Assembly (NCBI GenBank): GCA_018398765.1
Contig: JAHBMJ010001602.1
Location: 3,563-25,788 of the forward strand
Source of the DNA: Chromera velia
Lineage: Eukaryota; Sar; Chromeraceae
Direction of reading: 5' to 3'
DNA length: 22,226 nt
Part shown: in pieces, positions 8,770-19,200 of the stretch
How the letters are laid out: the number at the start of each line of letters is the position of its first letter
Numbering within the stretch: position 1 is the first letter of the stretch
The notes under the pieces: model-generated
Databases searched by the model: none
Told to the model about the DNA's origin: nothing
What the model saw: only the letters and a program-made list of their open reading frames with translations
Program-made: the position numbers and the translations under genes

Positions 8770-10014
8770 ATGTTCGGAGGGGGGACTTTCGGGGGCTTCG
8801 GCCAACAGCAGCCGCAGCAGCAGTCTGTCTTCGGCGGTGCTCCTGCCGCAGCGGCGGGGGGGATCTTCGGGCAGCCGGCAGGTGGGGGGGCATTTGGTCA
8901 GCAGGGTCAGGCACAGGGGCAGTTCGGGCAGAACGCCCAGAATCAGCAGGTTTCCTTCTACGACATTCCGGGCGTTCCAGACGATACCATTTCATCTCTC
9001 GCATGGGCAAAACAGGGGTTTGTGCTGGCTTGTGGTAGTTGGGATAACTCCGTACGAGTCTGGGAGATCCAGACGAGCAACATGCCCCCCTTCTACAACG
9101 CCATTCAAAGGTGCAAATACGACCATGCCGCCCCCGTTTTGTGTGTAGCGTGGCAGGATGACTCCACCGCTCTATTCTCCTCCAGCGTGGACGGGGAAGT
9201 GAAGATGTATCAGATTCAGTCGCAGCAGGCAAAGACGGTGGGGAAGCACGACAGGGGTGCGAGGTTTGTGTATTGGGTCCAAGAGTTGAACTGTATCGTG
9301 TCGGGGGGTTGGGATGGCCGGGTTCGGTTTTGGCAGGGACAGCCCAACCCTGTAGCCGATGTTCAACTTCCCGAACGCATTTTTGCGATGGACGTTAAAT
9401 TTCCCGTCATGGTCGCAGCCACAGCAGACCACAAAGTACACATATGGAACCTTCAGAACTTGGCACAAAACTCGAATCCCCTCCGCTCCATCCAAATGCC
9501 GAATCTGAAGATGCAGACCCGTTGTTTGACTCTCTTCCCTGACAAAGCTGGGTATGCAGCAGGGTCGGTGGAGGGCAGGTGCACGATTGCGTGGCTCGAA
9601 CAGCAGAATCCCCAACGCCCGGGGGAGACCAGAAACTTCGCATTCAAGTGCCACCGCATCACCCCCCCTGGAAAGCAAGCAGGAGCAGACGACGAAATCT
9701 ACCCGGTTTCATCGATCGATTTCCACCCCCAGATGGGCACATTCGCTACGGGGGGGGATGATGGGACGTTTGTGTTTTGGGACAAAGAGAACAAACAGAG
9801 GCTGAAGGTCTTCGATTCGATCAAAGTTCCCATCACGTGCGTCAAATTTTCCCCCGACGGCTCCACCTTTGCCTGTGCCACCGGGTACGACTGGCACAAG
9901 GGGCACCAGGGGAACACAGGGCAGGTGCCCACCAAGATTCTCCTCATGAAGGTCGATCCTGAGAATGTGAAACCGAAACCGAAAACTGCACCCACACAGC
10001 CGGGGAGGAGGTAG
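8770..10014 (+). CDS. RAE1: Rae1/Gle2-type WD40 mRNA export factor with FG-rich N-terminus
   Basis: This intact single-exon frame encodes 414 residues; the human homologue has 368. Rae1/Gle2 is a seven-bladed beta-propeller that binds nucleoporin Nup98 at the nuclear pore and takes part in mRNA export and mitotic checkpoint control. Residues 1-60 are Gly/Gln/Ala-rich with seven Phe-Gly dipeptides (at 2, 7, 10, 21, 33, 42, 52), a nucleoporin-like feature. The propeller starts at about residue 64 (YDIPGVPDDTISSLAW). Family-specific stretches include GSWDNSVRVWE, LPERIFAMDVKFPVMVAATA, AAGSVEGR, FAFKCHR, FATGGDDGTFVFWDKENK and YDWHKGH near the C-terminus. The start is the ATG at 8770; an upstream GTG in frame (8764) is not needed. 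The frame ends in TAG, and the next in-frame stop (TGA, 10048-10050) is only 11 codons further. It lies divergent to the ZIP gene. Confidence 0.96.
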   Translation: MFGGGTFGGFGQQQPQQQSVFGGAPAAAAGGIFGQPAGGGAFGQQGQAQGQFGQNAQNQQVSFYDIPGVPDDTISSLAWAKQGFVLACGSWDNSVRVWEIQTSNMPPFYNAIQRCKYDHAAPVLCVAWQDDSTALFSSSVDGEVKMYQIQSQQAKTVGKHDRGARFVYWVQELNCIVSGGWDGRVRFWQGQPNPVADVQLPERIFAMDVKFPVMVAATADHKVHIWNLQNLAQNSNPLRSIQMPNLKMQTRCLTLFPDKAGYAAGSVEGRCTIAWLEQQNPQRPGETRNFAFKCHRITPPGKQAGADDEIYPVSSIDFHPQMGTFATGGDDGTFVFWDKENKQRLKVFDSIKVPITCVKFSPDGSTFACATGYDWHKGHQGNTGQVPTKILLMKVDPENVKPKPKTAPTQPGRR

Positions 10015-10723
10015 AAAGAAGGAGAAAGAGAAGCAGGAGGGAGAGAGTGAGTGGATGGGGGGAAGGGGGGAGAAGCAAAGTGAAGGAGAGTGTGAACGCT
10101 GGGGCAGGAGAATATGCTCCTTTCTTCCTGGTTTGGGTGGATGGAGTGGAAGTGGTACGTGCAGATTGACGGTGGGATTTCCTCTCGCATGATTTTTCTC
10201 TTTCTGATCTATTTCTTCCCTCCTTTTGCTCTCGTTCTTGAGTTCTGTCCCTGAACTGGAACTTTCGGTGGGTCACCACTTCCAGTGAAGATCGAGAGAA
10301 GAGGGGAGTGCATGGGATTCAAATTAAGGAGTGGTGGATCCGTTAATTGGGCCAGCCGTGCCCCCTTTTCCTGTCATTGATGTTTCTATTGATATGGACT
10401 GCATGCATGAGAGACAAGCCGAGCGGAATTCCCTTAAGTTGAATACCTGGTCCCTTCAATGCTAGCTTCAATGCGTGATCGGGCAGGGGCTGCACTTGTC
10501 CGTGGATGGCTCGACGATTGGATGATCCCAAGATGGATTTTAATGGATTTAGGTGCGTCATTGCACCGGCCGTGACGACAGCGGCTGTAATTTTATGGTC
10601 TATAATCATCTTGAAACTCAAAGAATGAATAGCAAACAAATGTGAACAACATAGTAATTAGGATTAAGAGTAAATCATTGATTGATTGATTGATTCGTTC
10701 CACACCCGCTATGTGTCTATATC
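10015..10723. other. Intergenic: Rae1 3' flank, no gene seen
   Basis: The first 70 bases after the Rae1 stop are purine-rich (GGAGAAAG-type), probably 3' UTR. I see no gene in the rest. A short (ATTG)n repeat at about 10677-10694 lies just before the inverted-repeat element. Confidence 0.6.
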
Positions 10724-11617
10724 TAGTGACCATGTTTGATTTGATTATATTTGATTTGATTTGATTTGAGCTTCAACCTCAAATATTTGATATTTGAGGT
10801 AAGATTTGAGGTTAACCTTTTAGGGTTCCTCACTGAGTCACTGACTTACTGTCACTCTGATCATTTTTCTCATGACAATAGTTATCAGAACATTTCTGAT
10901 GTGTGTTTCAAAAATTTAAAAAAAAAATTATAAAATTATAACTTATCAGTTCCGTAAAAAAAATATGCCTGTGTGGCAGTGTATATACACTAGTTACTAA
11001 GACTCACTCTAGTACTAATAGAGATTAAGAACGTAAAATTGATAGATTTGAAATTGCATATGACTTTTTGTTGATACGATAAAGTTAGAGCACGTACCAA
11101 AATTGAGGTAACAATCACTCAGCTTTATGGCACTTCCTTTTCCTCTTCTTCATGATCACTTTCTTTAATGTGAATCAAATCGATCAGTGGTGGGAGTTGC
11201 TGAGAGCTTTTTCTCTGGCTTTTCGGCTTTTCGGTTTGCAGACGCTCAAAAAGGGGGCCGTAAAAGATATTCCAGCACCAAAAAAGTCAACACAGCTGTT
11301 CGGGAAAACGTTCAGCTGATCGGTTTACCTCTGCATAAAGTAAAAGGGGGTGAAACGTCAATTTCACTGCAGCTCAAAACGTTTTTTTTTTGAGAGTAAA
11401 CCATCAAGATTTAGGTTTTTTCATGTGAATCAGCATGCGTAACGGATTGGTACTTGCAAAAGTTTTTTCGGGACCTTCATATTTGAGGTTGAAAGTCATA
11501 TTGATCAAATATTTGATCGTATCTGATAGGTCTTTAAACACTAGGTCCTCCCTGACTGGATATTTGATTTGAGTTTAAGCCCTACCTCAAATCAAATCAA
11601 ATCAAACATGGTCACTA
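10724..11617. mobile_element. TA-flanked element with 21-bp terminal inverted repeats (MITE-like)
   Basis: The sequence at 10724-10746 is exactly the reverse complement of 11595-11617 (23 bp including the TA). Both ends read TA followed inward by GTGACCATGTTTGATTTGAT. The TA on each side is consistent with a Tc1/mariner-type target duplication. A second inverted pair lies inside: TTCAACCTCAAATAT at 10772-10786 and its complement at 11479-11493. The left arm also holds a perfect 10-bp palindrome with a 3-base loop at 10777-10799. The 894-bp element has no transposase frame; a 68-codon frame at 11187-11393 matches nothing I recognise. It is most likely a non-autonomous, foldback-like DNA transposon. 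Confidence 0.7.
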
Positions 11618-12203
11618 CCTATGTCATTAAAATTAATTGTCTTTACATCATTGTTCTTCTGAGTCCGTGTGAAGTTCTAACTAGCATGGCAATGATAGCG
11701 TAGTATAGCTCTGGGTTTTAAATCGAAAAAACAAAAATTAAGGCTATCAAAAAGCTAGGTAAAAACTAGGGTAAAAAGACGTATGCCAAATTTAATAATA
11801 TGGTGGTAAATCTAATATAAATACAAAATTAAACGCTCGGTCAATCAAACATGTTGAAGAATTAATAGGATAGGATAGGATAGGATAGGATTAATGTCTG
11901 GAGGATTGGCCTCCTGCCCCAATGCCGAGCGTTCGACGTGCGGCATCCAGGAAAAGCGTATACATGCGTCGGACCTTCCTGGCTGCTTTTTTCATGAAGA
12001 TACTAGTTTAGTGAAGATAAAGGCTCAACCCAGCTATCGTGGTGGGCTACTAGTACTATAACAATGAAGTTAGTAGACTAATAGTACTATTATAGTAGTA
12101 CGTATTCAAGTTCTCGTATTCAAGTTTCGAGAGACACGGGCATCGGTATAAAATAGACTTAACGACAATGCTCCAAACAAATACAGAGCAAGGGAGGGTT
12201 TGA
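11618..12203. other. Intergenic with (GGATA)n, short palindromes and a candidate TATA box
   Basis: A (ATAGG)n microsatellite lies at about 11864-11891 between two ATTAAT-like flanks. TAGTACTA-type palindromes cluster at about 12048-12102, and CGTATTCAAGTT is repeated at 12101-12112 and 12115-12126. TATAAAATA at 12147-12155 lies about 55-150 bases upstream of the PARP-like frame and could be its TATA box. No gene is visible before 12204. Confidence 0.5.
12147..12155 (+). promoter_or_regulatory. TATA-like box upstream of the PARP-like gene
   Basis: TATAAAATA sits 49 bases before the open frame at 12204 and 145 bases before the ATG at 12300. The match and position are suggestive only, because the surrounding DNA is AT-rich. 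Confidence 0.3.
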
Positions 12204-13195
12204 GCAATCCGACGGCTTCAGCCGGAAGTCTCGACTAAAAAGCCTGTCTCTAAGAAGAGATATGCGGAAGCGGTCGGAGAGGGAAAGGAACTGGGGAAGA
12301 TGAGAAAAGTGGGAGAGGACTGGTTTGTCGCTCCTGCTGGCTTTTTGCTTCCTCAGCCCGCGGCCAAAAATATACTTTTTCCAGACATGCAAATGAAAAT
12401 GGAAGAGAATCTATATCATTTTTTTCTGTCTCGCCTCCGGGGGCAGAAAGTAAGCTCTGTGTCTCTGGAGCAGTTGAAGGCCTTCGTTGGTAAGATGTTT
12501 TTCTCCTCAGTGACCTCTCACAGAACATACTACGAAGCTGATGAGTGGTGTCCCCCCCCCCGTTTCTAGATAGTGAAAGTGACTCAGTGTGTCTCGAGAA
12601 AACTAGCAGAGAAGTATGCTGAACAGGTGGCAGAGAGATTCCGGTCCCCGTCTTTGCCCACCAGACCGCAGATAGGTTTGTCACAGGTGCAGAGGGGAAG
12701 CGGACATGGAAAGTGAGAAGGGAGACGGCATTGCAGAATTTCCTCTGGCACAGAAGCTCTGATGAGGGGGTTGCTGGTATCCTCCATGAGGGGTTTGACT
12801 GTGGGATGGGGGGGAAGTGCACTCAAATGTTTGGGAACGGAACGTATTTTGCGGTCAATTCTTCTAAATCAGATCTCTACTGTGGGTACCCCACATTCCG
12901 CCATAAGTGGAACGACGCGAAGATAACCATGAATCGGTCCATGATCCTGTCGCTGGTGTTTGTCGGAACATGTGAGAGAGTGCATAACCATGATTTCACA
13001 CAGTCACAGACGCCTTTCCCCAAAAAAAGACATGGCTCCAAAATGGCCCTCACGAAGAAAGAGGGGGGAGCCGTTGATCACTGCGAGTTTGTGATCTTCA
13101 ACCCCCACCAAGCAGTGCCTCTCTTCACTGTTGAATACGTCCATATGGAAAATTGCGACTCTTCAAGATGCCGGAGGTTGCTTGAGGGGCTCTGA
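12204..13195 (+). pseudogene. PARP catalytic domain (ADP-ribosyltransferase), broken by a stop and a frame change
   Basis: PARPs transfer ADP-ribose from NAD+ to proteins or nucleic acids. The C-terminal frame (12713-13195) holds the fold: FLWHRSS with the catalytic-triad His (12749-12751), GFD, FGNGTYFAVNSSKSDLY with the triad Tyr (12845-12847), and HCEFVIFNP with the triad Glu (13085-13087), so the H-Y-E set of active polymerases is present. The GTYFA and SSKS stretches resemble tankyrases. The usual Gly after the triad His is Arg. The upstream frame (12204 onward, ATG at 12300) meets TAG at 12567-12569 after a run of 10 C. It then continues in the same frame with IVKVTQCVSRKLAEKY, which resembles the first strand and helix of the domain. 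The frame must change between about 12640 and 12710, and TGA ends the old frame at 12714. It could be a pseudogene, a sequencing error, or a gene with an intron I could not place. Confidence 0.8.
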
Positions 13196-13579
13196 TCCTA
13201 GGCACCGATCTAGCAGATGATCCAGGTGTAGATTATTTAATCCAAAATACAAAGAAGCGACAAAGTCTTAGAAGTGCTGTAAACCAATTTGGAAATTGTT
13301 GGTACAAAGGGGGGAGGTTAAGCTTTCGGTCATTTCATTCGGTTGGTCAGAGCTTTCAGACTGAGTGTGTGAATGGAAAGGGAACTTTTAATCAATGAAT
13401 AACTGCCTTTTAGTCTGTATCAGTAACGGATCACCCATATGAAGCTCTTTGGCGTTTAGCTGGACCCCCCGGGTGTTAAGCTCTTAGGTTTCCTTAACAC
13501 TGAACATCTATAGAAACATGTATAAAAAGCTTTTTCGATGCGTTTGTCTTAGCATGGCCTAACGTCTAATTGGCACCGT
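13196..13579. other. Intergenic: PARP 3' flank, no gene seen
   Basis: The sequence has mixed base composition. I recognise no open frame, RNA gene or repeat. The first part is probably the 3' UTR of the PARP-like gene. Confidence 0.5.
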
Positions 13580-14320
13580 TACACTGAAACTATAGTATGA
13601 CACAATTAAAATTGTGATACAATACCCTATACATTAGTACCAGTGACACAAATAATTGTGTCACAATAGGTGTGATGAAATAGTTTGAGTAAGTTAGGTA
13701 TGATAAAATTGTCAGACAAACTTTGAAGTGATCCTAGACTTTCAAAGTGACTAGCAGCCACTAGCTTGAAATCTTCAGAGTCGTTGAAGGTCAGACTCAC
13801 CTCATTCACTCATTCATTCACTCATTTACTCACTCACTCACTTCTTTCACTCACTTCACCCACTCACTCGCTTACTTACTCACTCACTCACCTCACTCAC
13901 CACCTTCCTCAGAATCGTTTCCTTCCTCGCACCCAATGCTCTTGAGAGCCTCCTGCTGCAGCCCGCGCGTGGACTCAGACCTTAGCCAATTTGTCCAGGA
14001 TTTTTTGGCACTGATCCCGAAGTTATAGGGGTCATGGACCCCAAAATAACCTTAAACAGCCACTTTCAAAATTGTTTCTAATGAGTTCCTAACCATATAT
14101 CAACCCTTAAAAATACTTCAATAAGCCTCCAATGTGTTATTTGTACAGATCCCGAAGTTAGTCCGGACAAATCGGCGATCTACAACTAATTTTATCACAC
14201 ATAAGTATGATTTAATTGAGTCAGTCAAAAGTTCTTAAAATCACAATTATTGTTTCACAAATCATTGTGATACAAAAAGTTTTAGAAATTCTCATTGTGG
14301 CATACTATAGTTTCAGTGTA
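13580..14320. mobile_element. Second TA-flanked element with 27-bp terminal inverted repeats (MITE-like)
   Basis: The sequence at 13580-13606 matches the reverse complement of 14294-14320 with a single mismatch. Each end starts with TA followed inward by CACTGAAACTATAGTATG. Inside the ends CACAAT/ATTGTG motifs form further hairpins: CACAATT-AA-AATTGTG at 13601-13616 and a perfect 9-bp arm palindrome at 13643-13664. The 741-bp element holds an (ACTC)n microsatellite (about 13799-13902), a 13-bp direct repeat GATCCCGAAGTTA (14013-14025, 14148-14160) and no protein frame. It is likely a non-autonomous Tc1/mariner-like element, with ends unlike the element at 10724-11617. Confidence 0.72.
13799..13902. 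repeat. (ACTC/ATTC)n microsatellite inside the second element
   Basis: About 100 bases of imperfect CTCA/ATTC tetranucleotide repeats lie between the two arms of the inverted-repeat element. Confidence 0.85.
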
Positions 14321-15458
14321 GGTACCGTTTTGAAGCGCTTTTGATACTCTGCATGATCTTGCTCCCTCAATTTCTTACATTATCTGTATGATATAGTGCG
14401 TCAATATGTAACATTATTGAAAGCTATATTTCATAAGTATGTACACCACTTGCAGCATTAGAACTAACATTAGAACAACTTTAAAATTCTTATAGCGAAC
14501 CTTTTAGCTCCCTTGCAAACAGTGAGGAATCTACTTGGGAATCGAGGTAGAATTTACTGTAGAAGAATGTAAAAGTACTAAAAGATATTAAAGAAATTTA
14601 GAAAGCTGAACAACTAAGAAATTACCAAAAATCTAGAGGAATTGAAAAAACCTTGATTGTATAGCCTAAGATTTAATGAAGAATTCAGCAGCTAAACTAA
14701 TACTCAGCTACTTTGGTACATTTATTTAAAACACTAGTTAAAACATGTCATACATTATAACATTTAGTGTTTTGTCATTTTTAAAAATTTACTGTTCAAC
14801 TAGCTGTTCAAATTAGTGTTTTATTATATCGCAATCGGAATCATTAATTGATTGTTTTAATCCTAGTTTCAATCTAGGTTTCAATGACTATACATATGCT
14901 GGTACATGATCAAAATGAGCGTATATAACATTTGAGCCCTCAAAATTAGTTTGCACTCTGCATTTAAAACGCAACAGTCTCCTTTTCTGGTACTTTTTTG
15001 AATCAAACACCAATACATACAGTCAGCATCAAAACAGTAAACAGCAAAACCGGTCTACTTCCATTACAAGAATGCTTATGCAACAGTACAGTACATGGCT
15101 TTGAATGGCGAGGTTTGAATGCTTAGGACTAGGTTTGGGATCAAACTTGCTTTTTCGGTCACAGTGATGGGCAAGCTGTACCGATCTTGCTCAATTCAAC
15201 CAGAAATTGATTTTCAAATTTTTCCCTCCCTCCTGCTTTCCATCCCTCCTTCCTTTTTTCCTTCCTTCGGCTTTCGTGGTTGAAACTTCTTCGTGGAAAC
15301 TTGAGACTGTGATGCCTTGAAACGAAGCCGATTGACCGACCCAAACTTGAGGACGTTTCTACATTCATTTTTCAACTTCCTCTCTCTGCCATACATCATG
15401 TCTCTCTCGACATTTTGCAATCCGAATCAAATTCATGCGGGACAGTTCGAAAGCTTTT
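14321..15458. other. AT-rich intergenic region, no gene seen
   Basis: More than 1.1 kb without a convincing frame on either strand. Two minus-strand frames at 15159-15420 overlap a TTCC-rich stretch and have no recognisable features. No tRNA or other RNA gene was identified. Confidence 0.6.
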
Positions 15459-15461
15459 CGC

Positions 15462-15521
<60 letters not shown>

Positions 15522-15545
15522 ATGTATGTATGTATGTTATGTGTT

Positions 15546-15588
<43 letters not shown>

Positions 15589-15774
15589 GTGTGACACAGA
15601 GACCGAGAAAGGAAGAAAGGAAGGAAGGAAGGAAGGAAGAAAGGAAGGAAGGAAGGAAGGAAGGAAGAAAAGAAAGAAAGAAAGAAAGAAAGAAAGAAGG
15701 AAAAGAGGAAATTAAGAAGGCAAGAAAGGAAGAAGGAAGGAAAGGAAGAAATAAAGAAAGCGAGAAAGAGAGAG

Positions 15775-15805
<31 letters not shown>

Positions 15806-15815
15806 GAAAAAGAGA
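15459..15815. repeat. (CT)n-(GT)n and (GGAA/GAAA)n compound microsatellites
   Basis: A CT run (about 15461-15485) passes into GT repeats (about 15485-15517), a short GTAT stretch, and a second GT run (about 15541-15586). About 15 bases later comes a tract of roughly 210 bases of GGAA, GAAA and GAAG units. The strand-specific frames that run through it are repeat artefacts. Confidence 0.95.
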
Positions 15816-16202
15816 GGGCCTCGAAGTCATCCAGCAAACTCGCTCGCGTTCTCCTTCTTTCCTCTCCGTCCCGAATTTTCAAAAACTCGTTTTGATCAGT
15901 CATCCCTCCTCTCCGTGTGCCCATGCCTTCCTTGATCAGATGGAGAGAGCTCAATTGGGTTCAACCAGCTGAGCAACGGACCGGAGCGGAAAATGTGATC
16001 AGTGCTGTCTCAGATCGCGAGTGAAACTTCTTTTCTTCAAGGCTGCAAGTCAGCCTGTCTGCTTTTCTGTCTACCTCTCTGTGTGCATCAGCCGTCTGTC
16101 CTGCCTGTCTACCGAGTTTTCGAAACGTGCTCTCGATCCCCAATTGCAAAATCTCTGTCATGCTGCCATCATTCGCACTCATGTGCAGTTAGGTCAAGGC
16201 AC
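15816..16202. other. Downstream flank of the NIPA-like gene
   Basis: Convergent to nothing on the left, this stretch follows the stop of the minus-strand transporter. It may be 3' UTR or hold a further exon, because the stop codon at 16203-16205 lies in a splice-donor consensus. A 73-codon minus frame at 15961-16182 has no recognisable motif. Confidence 0.4.
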
Positions 16203-19200
16203 TCACCTACTGCCTCGACCTCCCAGACTTCCCCTCTCACCCTGCCCATGTCCATGCACACCCCCCACCCCGCCCGGAGGCCCCCACTCCGAATCACCTG
16301 TCGAACTCACCAGAGGCCCCCCTGCCCCCGTGGCCCCCTGAGCAGAGGGCAGGGGCATGCCGTGGCCCTGTGAGTGAATGGAGGGCCTCCTGTCGGGGGC
16401 CGACGTCTCCCACGGCCACCCCGAGGGGCCCTGTGCATGGGGCTGCTGATGGGAGGACAGCTTTCTGTTGCCTCCCTTGTACAATCCCCCTTCTTGAAAA
16501 GAGCCTTTGTGACCATGTCCGTGCGAGTGGTACAAAAGCGAAGACGCACGGCGTTTGCGTCTGTTTCTTGCTGCTCTCTTTGTCTTGTATGAGATGATCT
16601 TATCTGCCTCCTGCACATCGTGTTCGTGTGTGTACGCAAGGAGCACAATGCCAAGAATAGACAATAAAGCGCCCATTGCATAGAGAGATGAGTCTCCAGC
16701 TCTCTCATTGAAGATCACCTCCCCTCCCACAGCGCCTGTGAGGATGAGGACAGACATCCCGACAGGGACTGCGTAGACTGCGGGGAAATTGCTTAGTGCC
16801 TTGGAATTGGAGAATATTTGGGAGAGACAGAGAAGGATGGTCAGGCCCCACAAACCCCACATGAGCGGGGAGGCCCATACGTCCGTCTCCCCTCTGATCG
16901 CTCTGTTCAGCATCCAGATGGCTGCCTTCGCTGCGAAGGTTGCGTTGGCGCCCATCAATCCGTACAGACTTGCAACACACACGAGAGCAAGCTTGTCCCT
17001 CATGGTGAGGGGAACGAAGCCTGAGGAGGAGAGATCCTGACTGCCGTCTGTTTCGGATGAACTGGTGCTCAGACGGGTGGCTGGCCCTCCCCTATCTCTC
17101 TCCATTGTGTGTGAGTGGGGTGCGCCTGTCCCCCAGACATCTCCCGAGTGAGAGAGGGATAGGCCTCTTCGGCTCTCTTCGTCACTCTCAGGTCCCTCTA
17201 GGTTCGGTCTGAATATTCCGTGGGGCCCATGGTTGGCGTGTGCGTTGTTGGAGCTGCTTCTTCTATTGATATCTCTCTCTGTCTTCTGCTCTCCCCCCCT
17301 GTCCCTGTCTCTGGTTCCCCCCCTCCCTGCCCCTGTTGATCCTCCTGTCGAGTGGGTGTGACTGAGGGAGAGACGCCCTCCCCCTCCTGCTGAGGACTCA
17401 ATCGAATCCCGTCTCCCGGATCCCGTCTCTGCGTACCCCCCGTGATGCATTTGGGTTCTCCTCACCACCGTCCCCTCCGCACTCCCACTTTCCCTTTCCT
17501 TCTGTTGGGAGGAGGACGACAACGCCCCCTGCTGGCCGTGGGGGGGCTGTTTGAACGCGAACGTCCTCCAGCAGTCTGTCAAGATCTGCCCTCCCACCAA
17601 GGTCACTGCCACCAAAACAGTCACGACTCCCATGTAGACCCCAATTTGGGGGGTGATGGTGAAGGTGTTAGGCAGAGGGGGGGGGTCTGTGGGGCCGTAC
17701 CCCACCACCAGCACTACCCCGATCATAATCACGGAGGCAGACGCGAGCCCTGCCGTTGAGAGCTGCTCCCCAAGGAAGAAATGGGCAAACAAAACATCCA
17801 AGAATAAGTGGATACCGCTCATTGAGGTGATCACGGAGGCCGTCGTGAACCCCAGAGAGACGGAGGTCAACACGGCATTCACCACATTGGCCCAAAAAAT
17901 TCCCCACAACCACATGGGCCGTCTCCATACTGGCCTGCAAAACACAGACACATACACACGCGGATAGACGTACATACATACATGGACAGAAAGATAGATA
18001 GATGCACGGAAACGGCGAGCGACTGAGGAAGCGACAGAAAGAGCGAGAGGTGTCTCTAGCTCTCTAGCCCCGGCGCTTCCGTACAGGAGGCTTCGAATTT
18101 CGTTCTTAGTGAAAGAATCAAGGGAGCACTCGCAGCCAAAAAGAAAACCCAAATGACGCTACTGAAGACAAAAACAAACATATGCAAACACAGTTGTCTC
18201 GGTCGCCCAGTAAGAAAGACCACCATGCAATTGAGACAGCCACGTACTCTCCCTGACCAAAAGTGCTTCCATCAACGTTGGGAGATCATCAAAGAGAAGC
18301 ATCGAGGGCCGAGAAGGGGATAGACGATGGTGAAGAAAAGGATACACAGAAGACAGATGCGTCTTTGGTTTGCTGTCTCACTAGTTGAACTCCCCACAGG
18401 CTTGCTTTGCTGACCGTCTGTTGGAGGGCGTCTTTGCCTGCTCAAGAACAAAACTTTTTCTGATCATGTTGTCTCCCACAGCTGCATGCACCAAAGAGAA
18501 GCGATCACAATAGGCTGAGTGGAGAAAATAAAAGGAAAAAATGAGACGAGGAGAAAACCATGGAGGGAGGGAAAGTAGGCCCTCCAGCCCTCCGGACACG
18601 GAGGGAGACTACACGGATGGACACGGGCCCCAACGCGAAAGAAATCAAAGGAGAGCAGCGCGCCTTCTTCCGACCATTGCTAAGGATAGACAGTTCAGCG
18701 CGACTCCGCAAAGCAGGAAGAGAAGCATCGCAAATCCAATCGTATGTTCATGTATACATGCAGCAACAAGAAATAGAAGCTAAACAATGGCATGCCTATC
18801 TGTACACGAAGCAACAAGAAATAGAAGCTAAACAAAGAAAAAGAAGAAACAGTCAAAGAGAACAAAACCAGTCCCCCACTCGGTCAGTTTACGCAAGAAG
18901 ACGACCAAAATGGTGAAATGACGACGAAAAGAAAGTTTGATGGAGATATCTCAAAGAGTCAGGCATACCCGCGGATGAATATAAATATTTGGACACGTAG
19001 ATAGATCCATACAGAGATATCTGCACCCATGCATGCACCCACCAGCAGTGATGCAGGCGAGGAACCCGAATGCCACCCCGATGTGTGCCACCTTCATGGA
19101 CCCCATCTGGATGCTCTGCTGCTGCTGTGTGTCCCCTCCTCCCTCTGCCCCTTGGTGGTGTTCGGAGTGGAACTGGAAGAGGGAGGTGAACGAGGAGGCT

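Noticed and set aside
9172-9678. Minus-strand frames opposite Rae1
   Set aside because: They are antisense shadows of a clearly recognised WD40 gene.
3138-12569. TAG reassigned as a sense codon (LINE 3138 and 4618, PARP 12567)
   Set aside because: Gln would fit at these places, but the LINE is also broken by TGA and frame changes, and Rae1 ends at TAG where homologues end. Simple decay (CAG to TAG) explains it.
12490-12569. Intron from GTAAGA (12490) to TTTCTAG (12569) in the PARP-like gene
   Set aside because: The splice signals look good, but joining gives a frame that stops at 12620-12622 and does not reach the catalytic motifs. Leaving it unspliced keeps the IVKVTQ strand in frame apart from the TAG.
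15437-15935. 166-codon frame rich in Cys/Val then Lys/Arg/Glu
   Set aside because: It is translated GT and GGAA/GAAA microsatellite, with no unique sequence supporting a protein.
17938-18152. N-terminal extension of the transporter starting at ATG 18152
   Set aside because: The stretch has no membrane segment or family match, and an acceptor (TTTTGCAG) precedes the conserved part. A better first exon lies upstream at 19328.
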